Shown one piece after another: positions 44,660 through 60,200 of a stretch of 64,000 nt of DNA. Every line of letters starts with the position of its first letter. The first letter of the stretch is position 1. The DNA comes from Paraescarpia echinospica (taxonomy: Eukaryota; Annelida; Polychaeta; Sabellida; Siboglinidae), in contig CM034533.1 of assembly GCA_020002185.1 (NCBI GenBank), positions 37,423,219-37,487,218 on the forward strand, in the 5' to 3' direction. Position numbers and translations under genes: made by a program. The notes under the pieces are model-generated. The model had not been told where the DNA came from, made no database searches, and saw only the letters and a program-made list of their open reading frames with translations.

Positions 44660-45202
44660 TTAAAACACTTATTGTTTTAGTCTGCCGTCTGGAGAAACTA
44701 ATTATTTAATATTTCATAACAAGATATGACCATAGGCTGAAACGATTTAACACTTTTGGGCAACCCAAATTTGTCTTGACGCATGAAATTTGAGGCAAAA
44801 CAAATTTGGCACTTATGTAGAATCCAGACCCGTCTCAATTTTGCCGTTATAACTGAGTTTTGCCTAACTTTGATACCTCAGAGCGTTCTAGTTGTTTCCA
44901 GCGCTCTGCAACGTTCTATTACATTTCATCGTCACCTGAAAACATATCTTTTCAATATCACCTATCCTCCCTAGCTTCCTAACACATCCATTCATTTGTT
45001 GGCGACTTTTGCCTAGCACATGAGTACGAGAATGCTTAATCCTTTGGTTTTTATGAGCCACTGAGCTCAGACTGTCTGAGGATATTGGCGCGTTAGAAGC
45101 GATTTATTATTATATATTAATTGACTAGTCTGTATTATTGTAGGCATTTCAACAAAAAATTAAATATCACACTAGAACATTGAGAATAGGCTTAAATTAA
45201 TA
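44660..45202. other. Between the Kolobok-type element and the second copy
   Basis: It holds a LINE C-terminal relic on the plus strand (about 44880-44970, frame ALQRSITFHRHLKTYLF then a stop). It also holds a short inverted pair GGCAAAAC/GTTTTGCC at about 44793-44873. RPN2's first exon would be expected upstream of 38902, but no convincing one is here. Confidence 0.5.
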
Positions 45203-48200
45203 TATGTGGTCGGGTAATTCTGTGGCGCCACATTTCCTTCCAGACTATGTTAACATCTTGTTGCCATGCCTGCTCATTGTAGATGCGAAACCAAAGTGTT
45301 AATACACAGTCAATGTGTGTTGGTTTCACTAGAAATAAATGACAGAGACGAACAGGGGCAAAGCCAAAGGTGTTAATTGCAACGGAGAGACAGTGGTGAG
45401 GCCCGTCTGACGAAGCTACACCGAACAGGATCAATATGTAATGTTAGTATTTACAAGTAGCTTTTGATTTTGTAAATGTACATCAGTAAACTTTGATCTT
45501 GCTTTATCTGTATATTGAGTATAATCGAGTGTAGAGCACACATTCCAGTGGTTGCATTATGTGTATTGCAATACAACTCATGGTAACTGGTGCTTTCTTC
45601 TGCCTGTAGATTATTGAGGTGATGTGTTATGGTAAAGGTTGTCTGTATTATTTATTGATGATTACATTTTGTGCATGTATGAACATATATATGAAATGCA
45701 GTCTTCAAGACTTACACACCACTGTAAAGGTCACATGTTGTGCATTTGGCAAGGGTTTCTGCATATTCTCTATGAAAAGCAATGAACAAGATCATACTGG
45801 ATAAAACTGGTCGTGCATGCTACTTAATGGAGCACATTTCACACAAGTGTTTACAGTGTTACTCGTGTAACTTTCGACAAAACTATTTACATGTTTGCAA
45901 AACACATTTGCAAACAATTAACAACATGACTACACTTGTAAGTTGCTACAGACAAAATGCATTCTACTACGTACACTACCCAGACTTTCTGTAAGAAATG
46001 AGAAAACACTAAATGTCATGAAACAGTTTTGTTCTCTACGGGGGCAGTTCTGTAGTTTCAAGGATTTAATTGTGAATATACATCTGCATTATAACAACTG
46101 AATGACTAGACTAGACTAGTAAACAGTTCAGAGATTAGTTATAAAGAGATTTTCAAATACAATCGGCTCTTGATTGCTTGTAGTGAACATGTTGGATCAG
46201 AGCATTTTGTGCACTTTATTAGTTTTATTGATACAACAGACCGGATAGAAGTCGGAGGATTTATATTTTGATGTCGCTTCCAATTAAAGCAATATCAAAA
46301 CATTTTAATGATTCACAAGACAAGCTTTTAAGGTGTACTTTGCTCAACGTTAGTGCAGCAGTCAGCTCCAGATGATAGGAGTCAGTTATACACTCTGCCG
46401 CTTTCAGTTGGTTCGATTCAATAGTTGATGTTAACATTGCTTGTTTGGTTTGTCATGCTGATGCCAATAAATAACTTTAAAAATAATTCCGAGTTTGTCA
46501 TAATTGCCATTGGTGGAAGGGAATGTAGGATAAAATAGGCATTTGTTTCATTAGCTGGTTGTCATTGCTGTTTAAATTCTACAAGATGATTCCCCAGGTT
46601 ATTTAACAGCTTAGACCAAGTGAAACTAACCATTTTATTCCATCTGAATTAAATATTCTAAACAAATTGTTCAAGTAATTGTTTAACCCTCTTCAGGTTC
46701 TTGGTCACCCTGTTCAAAGCCCCTTCTGGTCATGTATACCTGCAGTTTGTTGCAAACACCTAGCAAGCATCAATGTCTCTGAAGGAGATACTGCCGAGTT
46801 GTAGACTTGTAGCATTACATATGGAGGTGTCGGTTGATTCAGGCTGTATCTGATGAGACGAGCAGAGTTAATTGCTGAAGCAGGTGCCGTTTCACTAAGA
46901 TAATCAGCTCTTGAGACAATCCACCACTAAACAGAATCCATTGTTAAATCCAAGCTTTTTCAAAATGCAAAAAGCCACCACTATATCATCGACAGTATTT
47001 CTGGTACACACCGGCAAGTGTCCATCCCGGTGGAATGTCCAGGAATTGATAGTTTACAGCACACAAGTTGGTAAATTGCATAGCAACTGTTGCTTTTCAC
47101 TGTTAAGGAGCTAAATTGATTTTATACAACAAAATCAGTCTTATGAGCAGAGCTCATAAGAATGTTAGTGAAACGGTGCCCATGTCTAAGAGAGAAACTG
47201 TTCTGTTTGATGTCAACGAAACACACGAGGAGACAATAACTCTTATTCAATCGTTTTATTACTAGAGATCCTTACTTTCATTAATACATAGTTTCTAGCA
47301 GTTCTCTTCTTTGGTAGAATTTGATACAACTAATTTTTGAATATCACTCTGCTGCAAGAATGGCCGCTGATGGAATGATTCCAGTGCATAAGTCACACAC
47401 TCCAGTGAGAGACAACAAGAAAGACAACTTCTGCTTGCATCATATACCAACTATTTACATTACAAACCTATCCGCAAAGTGGGCGTCTGGATCACAGTAC
47501 GTGGTTTATTTATATAGGATAACATGGTGAAATGCCACCTCCGCAACACTGACTGGTAAAAAACGGTGCACATGTGGAGAGGGGCATGTTAGGACGCCGT
47601 CCATGTGCTTTCATACTCTCACTGGTCGGCTTTCACAGTGCAGCAGATTCTGTACGACCCTGGTTCTCTTCACGGCTCACTTCCTGCAAGGTGGCACACA
47701 GAAATTGTTTTAAAACATTAGTGTTAATGTAGATTTACAATAAATCTATTTGTATTTTGATGTGTGTCTTTGCGAGATCTGTTGCCAGTCGCACTCGTCA
47801 ACACATCAAGTATTGGATCTTGGTTTAGGAAAACATTTCTGCTTCATAACAACTGTCTTATAGCAATTGAATAAGGCCATATCAAGGGGTAGGTTAAGAT
47901 GTATCCACTGAACTTGATACCTGGTGTTATAATGCAGTTTTTTTACATTGTTCATGAAACACTCTTTACTATACATATTTTTATCTGCATATAGAATAAC
48001 TGGGAACGATAAGATATGGTTTCATTTGTTAAAATACAGCTTGAAGCCCATACATCACACTGAATACTCGTGATGTATTGCACTGTAGTTTCCCATAGAT
48101 AATATCCAGTTGATGATGTAACCCAATGGAAAGATGCCCACCTCTTTGCTGCGATACTGCTGAATAGTCGATTGCCAAACAGGAAGGTTGGGACGCCGAT

Positions 48201-51200
48201 GAATCCGAGGTAACGAAGAGTCTCGAACATGTTAAGCTGCAGCCAGTAAAGGTAGTAGAGGCCAAAGATGGCTGAAAAAACAATTCATACCTGGGTCAAA
48301 CCTGACTCATATCAACACAAGACACCTAATTCACAGGAACACATGTCATACATGGCGGGTCACCATAACACTGGTACACATACCTGGATCACATCAACAA
48401 TCCAGACTTAAGAGGTACTGACAGCAAGGAATGTTCTTCCCGTTTAGTCCAGGGACAGCATGGGATCGGGCTGCCACTGGGTGGATTGGAAGCGTTTTTC
48501 TCGCATGTCTCCAACAACAGTTGCACCAGACCAGTGAATCTGCTCAGCCAACGGCCAGTGTTGGAGACATGCACAACTTGGAGAAACACCAGCAAACTCA
48601 TCCGTTGAACCTGCTGCTGACTGTCACCGGAGAACTTGGTACAATGAGACGAAAAATGTTCTTCATATTGTTTCCAAAAACAATGGGGTGTGTTGTGCTA
48701 TCTGAATGCACTGGTGATTAAGGTTAACACCACTGCTGGACAGGACAAACTTGGTAACTAATGTGCTACATGTCTCAAATGTTTGTTCACTACACTGTGG
48801 AGTACGTTGACTAAAATGGACAGTTCACAAAATATAATGTCAGAGCCAGTAGGACACAAATGTACAGTATCAGACTGTAAGTGTAACAACAAGCCAGTAA
48901 TGTTAAGTTGACTGCAGATGTTATTCTGTGAATGTATTAAAAATAAGATAAACTAACAATGTTTCTCAGACTTCAGTAGAAAAATGTGAATTTTCGATAA
49001 CATTTAACACAATTTAATGGTGTTGCAAATGAAGGCCTTTATTACTTGTTTTAGGTAATATCTGCCTTTTAAAGAATAACTGATGAAACATATGGACAGT
49101 GATCGGTCAACAACTGAGCATCCATCAACCAATGATATGTCCTGACAGAAATCAATGTAAGCACGTTGAAAATGTGCAATTCAATTCTGAATGAAATACG
49201 TCTTTGTACATCTTGCAATGGGCTGTATTAATTTAACTCTATGGGCTGGGGGGACTTCATGGCCTGCAGCCCCTAGGAACATTTCTCACACCTAGGAACC
49301 CTTCTAAGGTTTATAGTTACAAGTCACTAACAAAACAATGGAGACAATAGAAATCCATTATCTAGCCAACTAGAACCCTCAACTAGGTGATGTGTTCATA
49401 TTTATGTGAACAAGATCAACAATTTCAGCCCTCATAAGATCACAGAATGAACTGAGAGCTAGGGATGTTCTTCCCGTTTAGTCCAGGGACAGCATGGGAT
49501 CGGGCTGCCACTGGGTGGATTGGAAGCGTTGTTCTCGCATGTCTCCAACAACAGTTGCACCAGACCAGTGAATCTGCTCAGCCAACGGCCAGTGTTGGAG
49601 ACATGCACAATGGATAAGGACAAAGAAACATGTCACTGCCACCTGTCACCAGCACACACTGCTCTGTAGTGCCCATATCTGGATTTAGTTTGGCAGATGA
49701 GGCAACATTTCATGCTGGCCCACAGAAACAATGGTTGGTTGTACTATGCCACTGGAATGTCATTCATGTAAGGCTATGAAACACTGAACCGTCCCCACAA
49801 CTGTAGTGCCCACCCTACCATATAACCCTGCTTCTACTGATTTAGGAAAAAGAAAAAATGACACATCAATCGAATCAACATACAATGTCGGTAATACCAA
49901 CACCAGTAGAGTGACATCAGTTCAGTCAACACATTCGTAGTCATTATAGACATTCTAAATAAATCCATGATATCTATCATAGCAGAAACTGGACATGGTA
50001 ACATCATCAAACCAGCCACTGATCACTGCAGGTCTGGACATGCTGAACAATTCATTCTGAGAAGTACAATAATTAGTACGTTTGAATGTTTTCAAACTGA
50101 AATGATTAAGTCTTCAAAGTGTACCATCAATCGCAAAAATGACTGAGAACATGATATAGCAGCACTGTAGTGCAACAAAGATATAGTAGTAACAGCAGAG
50201 TTGTAATAATTACTGTGTGGGGGGTCGGAACAAAGTTACATAGCTTAGTACTCATGAAGTAGGTCACCAAACTTGGAGGAGATATCATGCTTATGGAAAG
50301 ACCCAAGAGGTATGGAAAGCTAGGGATGTTCTTCCCATTTAGTCCAGGGACAGCATGGGATCGGGCTGTCATTGGGTGGATTGGAAGCGTTGTTCTCGCA
50401 TGTCTCCCACAACAGTTGCACAAGACCAGTGAATCTGCTCAGCCAATGGCCAGTGTTGGAGACATGCACAATTCAGTGAAACACCAGCAAACTTAACGTG
50501 ACCTGTCAGTAGTGACTTACAACAGAAACTAAGCTGCTGACTAATAATAGTACAGCTGTGATGTCCGTACAGTAACCACATGTCAATATAAACACAATGT
50601 TGCAACAGTAAACAAGTAGAGCAACACTAGTAGTGCATCAATTCAATCAGATGTCGATATAGTGAATGATTGGACAGTAAACCAAGATAACATCTACGCT
50701 TGATGACAAAGATAACTCAAGCTAGTAATATATCGCTATCAATACATGGTTAAAAGGTATGCAACCATTCACCAAATTACTTGTTCAGCAAACCTTGAAC
50801 AATACAGCATTTACAAAACGGAAAATGTTTTGGTGCAGATCAGTTAAGTTTATCTACATCCGTATTGTCAGATATCGTTTCGAGCATCATTTCTGCACCT
50901 AAATTAGTTACAATACTATGAAAAGACTGTTGACTGTTGAGAAGCGAGGAGATGGGTCTTACCTGCTAGTCCTACATGGAAGCCAACGGCACTGAGAGAG
51001 AATGGGAAGTTGGACACATTCACTCCAATCTTGATCCACTGTCAACATAAACCAAATTTTGTACAAAAGCACACAAGACGCTGTCTATCATATTGCATTA
51101 GACGACTGCATTGGTAGTTCTACATGGTTTTGAAACCTATTTTTATTCAGTCAAACAAGTACTTTATATAATATGTTCAACTAACAATAGCTTAACAAAA

Positions 51201-54200
51201 AAACTAAACTGTCTTTTTCACATGGACTCCTTGTGATATACTGTTTAAAATAAATCACAGTGATAGTAGATACAGGTATGTGTATCATGTCAGAAGGAAA
51301 TTTGCATCACAAAAAAAGATTGTGTTGAATAATTTTTTTAATTCAAAAATTATTATTTTTTAATCAGTCATGATTCAATCAGATAAATTGTAATCATATT
51401 CAATGCTTTATTGTTGGTGTACTTCAAATTTCAGGTGACTTTCCGTCGAAAGTTTTAAAACAGAACAAAATCAAAAATAAAGATTGTATTTCTATTACAC
51501 ACTGATTACATGCATTTACAACATTACAGAGCACAAAGTGAGTTGGTAAATTGCATAGCAACTGTTGCTATGCAATTCAGATTATATGTAATGTTGCACA
51601 CAGCGCCCCCTAGTGGCCATCATGGCCGTGGATGGTGTGCACCAACAGTGCTGCCCAGACGATGTGCTTCTCTGCGCTTCTTTTCAACAATACTGCCTTT
51701 CTGCTGCATCAAAGCAAGTCATTCTCCATTTTTCGCCTTTGTCAGTTTCTCAACTGACATGCCATTCAAATCCCATGGCGACTGTGGTGGCTGTGACGAA
51801 GCTCTCCATCACGACGTTGAACTCGTAGACTGCCATTGCAGCACCAGCATCCAGTCGCACCTTGCCACAGAAGTCCGTCTTTGTACATTTCCTCCACACA
51901 ATTGCGTAGACACCTTCTTTGTTATTTTGGGTTTTATCCTTCAAACATAGACGCACAAACTGGCCGGCCTCTGCAACTGCAGTACCCATCGCACTTGCAG
52001 TGCCCTCAAAGTTTTTGTTGCACACAGGTGCTGCCTTCCATGCCTGGTACTCTTCGCTGTCTTTGTCCATGTGTCCCCCCCCCATAATGGTGCAGCCGTG
52101 GCAGCAAAGGCTCAATACTGCGTAGTCAATGACAAGGCAGGTGATAAAGTCGATCACACTGCCAATGCCATCATAGTATGACTGGTTGTCCTTGTCATCC
52201 AGAACGAGTTGTATGACACATTGATGTCTGTCACATCCTCTGGAGGGATGCCAGAGAGCTCAAACTTCAAAGTAGGCTTGGTGTCTCAGGTTTTCTGGTG
52301 GATGCAGGGTGAATCCAGCCACCAACAAATCCGTCTCAGCCCAGAAAATCCAACCCCACAGTCCATGATTCCTGCCACCATTCTCCTTGTTGTGGCAAAG
52401 TGCCATGATCCCCATTCTTGCCTGAAGACAGGGTCTCACTGAAGACATGTCCACAAGTGGTGCACTCAGTGTGGAATCCAATGACGGCTCCCTTGTTCTT
52501 GTCGATGACAACAACTGTCAAGTCTCCCCTACACACGGAAGATTCTCGACGAGTTTCTTAAGCGAGGTCACTTGAACAAAGAGACAACTGTCATCTGTCA
52601 CAGGACATTGAGGTTCACCATTATTGTTGACATGGCTCATCTGTCTGTGAAGAGGACGTGATCGAGGGTTCGCCGAAGGAAGGCTGATCATCAGGTCCAG
52701 CACTAATGTCCATTTCACCTGTTTCCACAATGCCACCTTCCACAACGTTGACGACCACGCTGCCACTAGCCACAGCACCATCTCCGGTAATATCAGTAGG
52801 TTAATGCCGCTGGTCTCATGCAGATTTTAGCTGCGCTAGCGTAGATCGCTTCCTCATCCCATACGACATCACTGTAGACTGTTTTACTCCACGATCCCTC
52901 GGCAACTTTACCAAAAATTGTGTACTAACAAAAGAAAAGCACTGAGAAAAAACAACAGTCGACCCGGTTGGTTGTTTTGCCGAACCTTGCATTACCCCAT
53001 ATAAGGACATTTCCGTACAGATACGCCTCGCGTTCTAACGCTGATTGGCTGCATTCTAATGAGTGTTTGCCGTCTTATAGTCAGGAGAAATAGCTAAATT
53101 TAGATATCCAACATAGCAGCATCCAGTAAGGCAAGGTCCCGGTAACTAAGGAGTGAAATATGCCTATATGCATTTGTTAGTAAGTCAAAGGAACTCTCAT
53201 CAACACTGGTGATCAAATAAAGCATTTATTTCACCTATAGACACATAAATATGAACATTTGAGAATTAGAAGTTGAAGTTAAGATGTTTTTATAGTGAAA
53301 TATACGGAAAACAAAATTTCAATAAAAATCGTCACAAATCTCGAAGCGTGTCCCCTTAAATGCGACAATAACAAGTGAGAGGGGGCGGGTATAAATGACA
53401 AGTGAGAGAGGGTGGGGTTACTACTGACCATGATGAGAAGCAACAGGAGGGGCACAAGGACCAGCACGGTGAAGACATTCGAGATGAAGGTAGATGGACG
53501 CTTGTCCGCGACACGGAACATGTGCTGCAACAGACGTAGCACTAGTATTTAGTGTCAACATTTCGAGGTCTCGTGTATGCGAACATAGTTAATAAATTGT
53601 GGTAAACTCAATATGACATAATTACCTCACAAGAAACTTTTTTCTCTTCTTTTGAATATTCGAGTGTTTCTCAGGCTTCATCGGCAGAATGACATTACAG
53701 GTGTGTCACATGAACATTGTCATATGACACAAGCTGGACGACTGCCGATGAAGCAGTCAAAATATTCAAAGGAAAAAAGTTTCTTGTGAGGTAATTATGT
53801 CACATTATAACAACCAAGAAACCGGATCATCAATCCATTCAAGGTTGTTGTAAACTTGTCGTCATATTTTATTACAATTAATTTACTGTTTAGATGATTT
53901 TGGTATACTTGTATTAGAAATCACTTGTATTGGTATATAATATTTTCAACTTGTACATCAAAGGTCATCCTTCAACATTAGCTGCTGTACGTTTGATTTA
54001 GTATAAATCATGGGTTAATAATTTCACTTATTTAAAGTGTGGCAAATAATATCTATCATTTATCATTGAAAAAAACACAAGCTACTTCTTTTCCATTGCT
54101 CGTATCTGATTGTCTGTTTGAATGCGATATTATTTGAGACAATCAATAAAGCACATTGTCCTGTCATTGGGCCACACCTTGATCTCAGGCTTGGGCTTGT

Positions 54201-57200
54201 AGCTATCAAGTCTACCAGAGGAAGGCTGCAGAGAGTCGGAGAACCTGAGATTCACGTCCGCCTGAAACAACATAAGAAACAGTCAACATGGACCAAGGCT
54301 GTCTTGGTTCAACACTTATGTCTATATGACACATACCTCAGAAGGGCAGGATACACGTAAACCAAAAGGCTTCCTTGTCCATCGGCCATCTAGAGTTAAC
54401 TCTCAGAGTGTCTTTTCGGCCTAACCGTACCTGCCTTTGTTGTAACAATCTTCATTTCTTTCACGCGTAACTGACATGCGAACATTTGGTATCTATGGAA
54501 CATCAATTGAAAGACTTAATTCACCAAATCAGAACCATGGTGCCAATTGTAGCATCATCAGTCCTCCAAAGCGAAAGTCGAAAACAAAATGTCGGAGCAG
54601 TGTTCGGCAATTTATCCACTTCGAAAGGTTATTTTGGATTATCTCAAGATTCTGCATCAAACGTTTTAATAAAATGCCTGACAGTATTCATAAATAAGGT
54701 TATTATACTAGTTCAGATAGTTAGAAATGACTTCTTGTTAAATGTCTGATAACTGCCACAGCAAAGATGCTATTTACAAAACCTACACAAACTACAATGT
54801 ATTTTATGAAGTTTAAAGTACATCTACATATTTACTTCTCAAGAAACTTGTTTTTTATATTTCATAAGCAGAATGACGATAGGGGTGTCACATGACCACT
54901 GTCATTCTGCTGATGAAGACCGTGCAAAGTGGCAAAAAAACAAGTTTCTTGAGAGATAAATATGTCTAATTATAAAAACCAAGAAACCGGATCATCAATC
55001 AATTCCAGGAACTAAATATTTGTGTACACAATACATGGGAACAATTATGTAATTAATTACATAAAAACAAGGCATAATTAATTAGCAATACTTCGGGTAA
55101 GAATGGCATAAATAACAACATTGAGGCGACGACATCGTGATTGTTAGAACATCAAGTAAGATGAACCTACAACAATCCAAGAGAGTGGGTTTTGGATGAC
55201 GGCGTCGCCCACAATCAGCTCCATGGTGTACTGGCCAGACAAGTAGCCAAACTCCTTCTCGCGACTGCCCACGTCCTGCAACAAGCTCAGACAACTGACC
55301 ACAAATGTTGAAGGCACCTACACCATCATTAGACACAATCTCTTTTTAAATTAATGAAGCTCCAGTAGCGCATCCTGGTGTTGACAGTTTTCTATACACA
55401 AAATCACTGTTAATGAGAGAAATAGATTTGACAGAAAAAAATCAGACTTATGAGTTCATAATATTATCAAATTGGTTCACTGGACCTGCTCACCTGTCAC
55501 TTTCAACAACTACAATGCGACAGTGCAAAAAAATTTAATTCACCTAAAGTTGCATATTTATAAAATAGTATATATTTAGTTTTTTTCGACAACTGATTCA
55601 AATAGCACAATCCATTGTCACTAACAACTCTATCAAATTATGACCAAGAACAGAGTCGCCAAACTTTATGTGGTATACATACAACTCATAAAAATGTAAT
55701 CTAACTGCGTCCTAAACACATCATATTGTATAACACTCATCAATCATAAAACACAAAATAAAAGTTTTTACATATTTTAGTGCATCGTAACATACCAGGT
55801 CAAACGTGTATGTATTTGATGAATCAACTTCGGCCACAAAGATGATTTCCCGACGTGTCTTCTCATTGGTCAATCGGACAAAGGTCTGGTGAGCTGTCAT
55901 CAGAGAATCTGCAGCCGTGTTGCGCAGCTGAAACTTCATGATGATTCGCTGCAGATGGTCCGCGTCGAGCACACGTGCTACTTTGTTCGGTGGCTGCAAC
56001 CTGGTGATGCAAACAAGAACCACATTCATTAATCGTTATTAGAATTCATAATAACAATTCAGGTTATATACAGTCACATTACTTTGCTATCAGTTACGAT
56101 AGAATAAAACATGAACAGGTTTTCAATACTGAACTTGCTTTTCCACTTCAACTAGGAAGAAAAATATATATATATACATATGTAGAACTACCAATGCAGT
56201 CGTCTAATGCAATACGATAGACAACATCTTGTGTGCTTTTGTAAAAATGTTGTTTATGTTGACAGTGGATCAAGATTGTAGTGAATACATATGTATGTAT
56301 ATATTCACTACTATCTTGATCCACTGTCAACATAAACAAAATTTTTACAAAAGCACACAAGATGTTGTCTATCGTATTGCATTAGATGACTGCATTGGTA
56401 GTTCTACATGGTTTTGAAACCTATTTTTATTCAGTCAAACAAGTACTTTATATGATATGCTCAACTAACAAAAGCTTAACAAAGTAAAATTAACCAACCT
56501 CAAATGAAAATACAATATTCTACAGATCACGGCACAAATAAATTACTTCTTCATTCTAGCATTATCATTGTCTCCATATAAAATATACGCTGTGTACAGT
56601 ATACACGCCACTAAGGTGAATGCAACAAATGTTTCTTCAAAGAAAATACTGTTAAGTTGTGCCTGTAGTCGATCTCAACTTCAACAGTGCCTCGTCAGAG
56701 TTAAGGGGTCACTTGCTGCAAAATTCAATTTAGGTCAATTTTAATGCCAGCTGCCTAAGATTTTAAGGAAATCACCTTTGGGAGTCACAACAAAAATTAT
56801 TTCAAAAAAATGGGCCAAGTGGCCCTGAAGTCCTTTGGACTAATACGTCTATATGTGACCCCGGCTGACCAAATGAGTGATAAGTTGAAAAAATTGTAAC
56901 ATTGTTTTCTTACATTCTTGTAAAGGTTGGGTATGGTGCTTTTACATGGTTTCAAAAATTATGACTGCTACAAAAATTGGCAAAGTTATGGAGCATTGAA
57001 CATGGTAGGGGTCAAAAAGTGAAAATGAAGAAAACGGCTGTTGAAGTTTTACATTACATATGCAAATGGATTGCATGGAAATATTACACGCATGACATTC
57101 AAATGTGGCACACAGTATGTATGTTATGTTGCAACAATACACTGGAAGTATGAATGTGCTGCTACAAAAATTTATCAAGTTATGCCAGATTATGTATATG

Positions 57201-60200
57201 TGTAAAACTAAGAGGACAGATTATTTGAGAGCAAAAGGTAGACTCACTGTTTGACAGTTTAAAACCTACATGGAACTGTCCAGCTTAACAGGGGTCTAGT
57301 GGCTTAATGCTGTCTGTTGACACAAGCTTGTCTGCTCTGGCTGTGTGTGACCAATTAAATATTAGTCAAGGCCTCAATGATACAAAGCAGAGTGGACAGT
57401 GGGCCAGGCAGTTTCTGGCAGCCACAGTGAGGTGTGACAGATTTTCTGCGAAAGGGATTAGTTGAATAAAAGGACTGTTAGCATGATAGATCATCTGCTG
57501 CAGCAGACAGTTTAGTTGGCAAATTTAGCATTTTAGGGGATCTTTGGTGCCCTTACAATGATTCAATCAAATACAGATTTCTTGTGTACAGTTGCACTGC
57601 CACATGAAATGTCTATGCAAAATTAGAGAAAAAGTTAATGAAGACTTTTTTAAAAAATAGGCAAAATGTGAAAATTTACCAGTTTTGGGGTCTTTTTGGG
57701 GGAGTCATTAGGTGCCCTTAGAATGATTCAATCAAATACAGATTTCTTGTGTACAGTGACACTAACCTAAGGAATGTCTATGCAAATTAGAAAAAAAGTT
57801 GCTGAACAGTTTTTGAAAAAATAGGCCAAATGTTACATTTTTTACCAGTTTGGGGGTCCTTGGAGGCCCTAGGGAGCCCTTAAAATGATTCAATCAAATA
57901 CAGATTTCTCGTGCATAGTGGCAGTGCCCTAAGATGTCTATGCAAAATTAGAGAAAAAGTTGCTGAACGGTTTCCGAGATATGGCAGCTAACGGCGGATG
58001 CAGAGTGATGGCAATAGTCCATTGGACCTTTGGCCAAAGGACTAAAAAGTAGTTTGGTTTCAAACGGCACCCATATTGGTTTTTGTAAGAATTTTTCAAT
58101 GTCTTTTCACATGGACTCCTATATATGTATGAACATATAATTTTATGCTATCCACACTTCTTAATAAAAACCACATCATTACTGACGTGTCCGACTTGTT
58201 CACCTTCAGTTGATACCTGACTGACTTTGCACAGAGAGAGTCCTTTAATGACAAACCCAAAGCAAACTGAACGTATTTCAAAGTAAATTGGGATCATTTG
58301 AATACCCCCACCAATTAATGAAATGATACGTGGTCAGAATGACAGCAAATGCAACAAACCGTTGGTCATTGAAGTACATACCTGGTCATCTTAGGGGCAG
58401 TGGTCTGGTCTTTGTCGGCCACCCCCAACTCCACATTTTCTATGGCCACCTTGGTCGTCACCTTCACTCTCACCTGTCACAAAGCACACACTGTCATACA
58501 TCTGTCATTACAGTAAAACCTGTCTTGGGCAACCACCCGTTTTTCCCAGCCAAAGTTATTCAACGTGAACTTGTATATTATCTCGTGATGTATGTTCAAA
58601 TTGTTGCATACACGGTGTTTTGGACAATTATCAGATACAAATAGTGAGCATGCTATGGGTCTGTGTGGTCATTAGTAGTACTAGGCAAGTGGTGGCTCAC
58701 TGAATGTATATTACTGTCAGAAACAATCTATGCCTAGGAATGTAGTCGGATAAGACAGGTCCTGCTGTATTCTTGGAGGTGAAGGATCAATTTGTAATTT
58801 GCTCAGTAAAAACATCTTATCCCACTTGCATTTTTAACAATAATTCATTTTTTTAAATTCACTACCGTCTTGTGGGAGTGTTGACTGGGTGGTTCTGATA
58901 TAAGTTTGGTTCCTATGTTAATGATAAACATACACAGGACACTCACCTCGGCTCCGGACGTTCCAATGAGTCTCGAGTCCTTCGTCTGTGGACTCACGCT
59001 AACTGTGATGGCATAGAAACCACACGCGGGCTTAGCCTCAAGGAAGTCGAGCTCATAGAGGGCGCTACACAAGCAACAACATAGTTAACACCTGCACCTG
59101 ACAGTCATCTACAAGTCTACTGTAGACACCTTTAATTGATTCTAATCATAATTCGAAGCCATTACCTTTATCAGGTACAATCTTGCACGGTGCTCTAAAT
59201 TTTACAACTTTATTTTAAATCTACATAATCATGCTGCAATATCATTATGACTCAATTACATAAAACTTGTTACAATAAAATTATTGATAAACATAAATCA
59301 ACACAGCTACATGCAGGTGCCTTAATCGAATCAACTGGAATGTACCATGCATGGTTTGTCTCCCTCATCATGGCCACACTGTGACTCGAGGAAGTCTATG
59401 GAATATGCACGGTCCTATCCACACCAGTCCGAGAGGACCGGGGACAGGGTTACTCTCCAACATTGTGGAATGGGATTACACCTCATGTGCCCTATACAGC
59501 ACAGTCAGCTCCCATACGCCACGCAGACAGAGCCGGGCAGTTCCAGAGTACACTGGACCGCCTGGATGTCAATGTTGATTCACAAAAATTATATTTAACT
59601 GTCAGAAAGACACAAGTAATTTCTGGTTCTCAGAACTTATATTGCTGATACAATCTATATCGTTAGAACATTAGCGGAAGCTCAGAAAGTAAAACATAAA
59701 TTTTATGATCGCGAATATCTGAGGTCGAATTATCATAACCAAATTTTACTCACCTGTCAAGGGAGCTTGCTTTGAATGGCTTCTTGCTCATGACAATGGC
59801 GTCGTCACCGATGTGTCTGGCTGTGTCGGCAGCGACTGTCACCTTGCCCAGACTGCCTCCCAACAGGTCACTGACACGAACCTGGGACACACCATCAATG
59901 ACAGTGTCAAAGGTCAACAAATATATTACTCTAAATGGCCAAACGTCAAATGACAGCCGTGTTGTATGGTGAAGAAAGGTTTTGTCTTAATAACAAATTA
60001 AGCTTACACCCACCAATGGAGAAACAAACCAAAGGTGTCAATTATCACCATTATAATGGCAGTCTCTGTTGAACTGATCACCACTTGATTTTCTCAGACA
60101 AGAGAAAGACCCTCCATAACAGCAGAGCATATTAAGAACACTTAATGATTATTGTTGTGTTTTCTAAAATACATTACCAACTGGTAGATCAGAAGCCAAT

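Noticed and set aside
44928..44943. Short minus-strand ATGTTTTCAG with phase-1 donor as RPN2 exon 1
   Set aside because: Phase and length would fit, but the bases are the complement of a LINE relic (HRHLKTY), so the match is likely chance.
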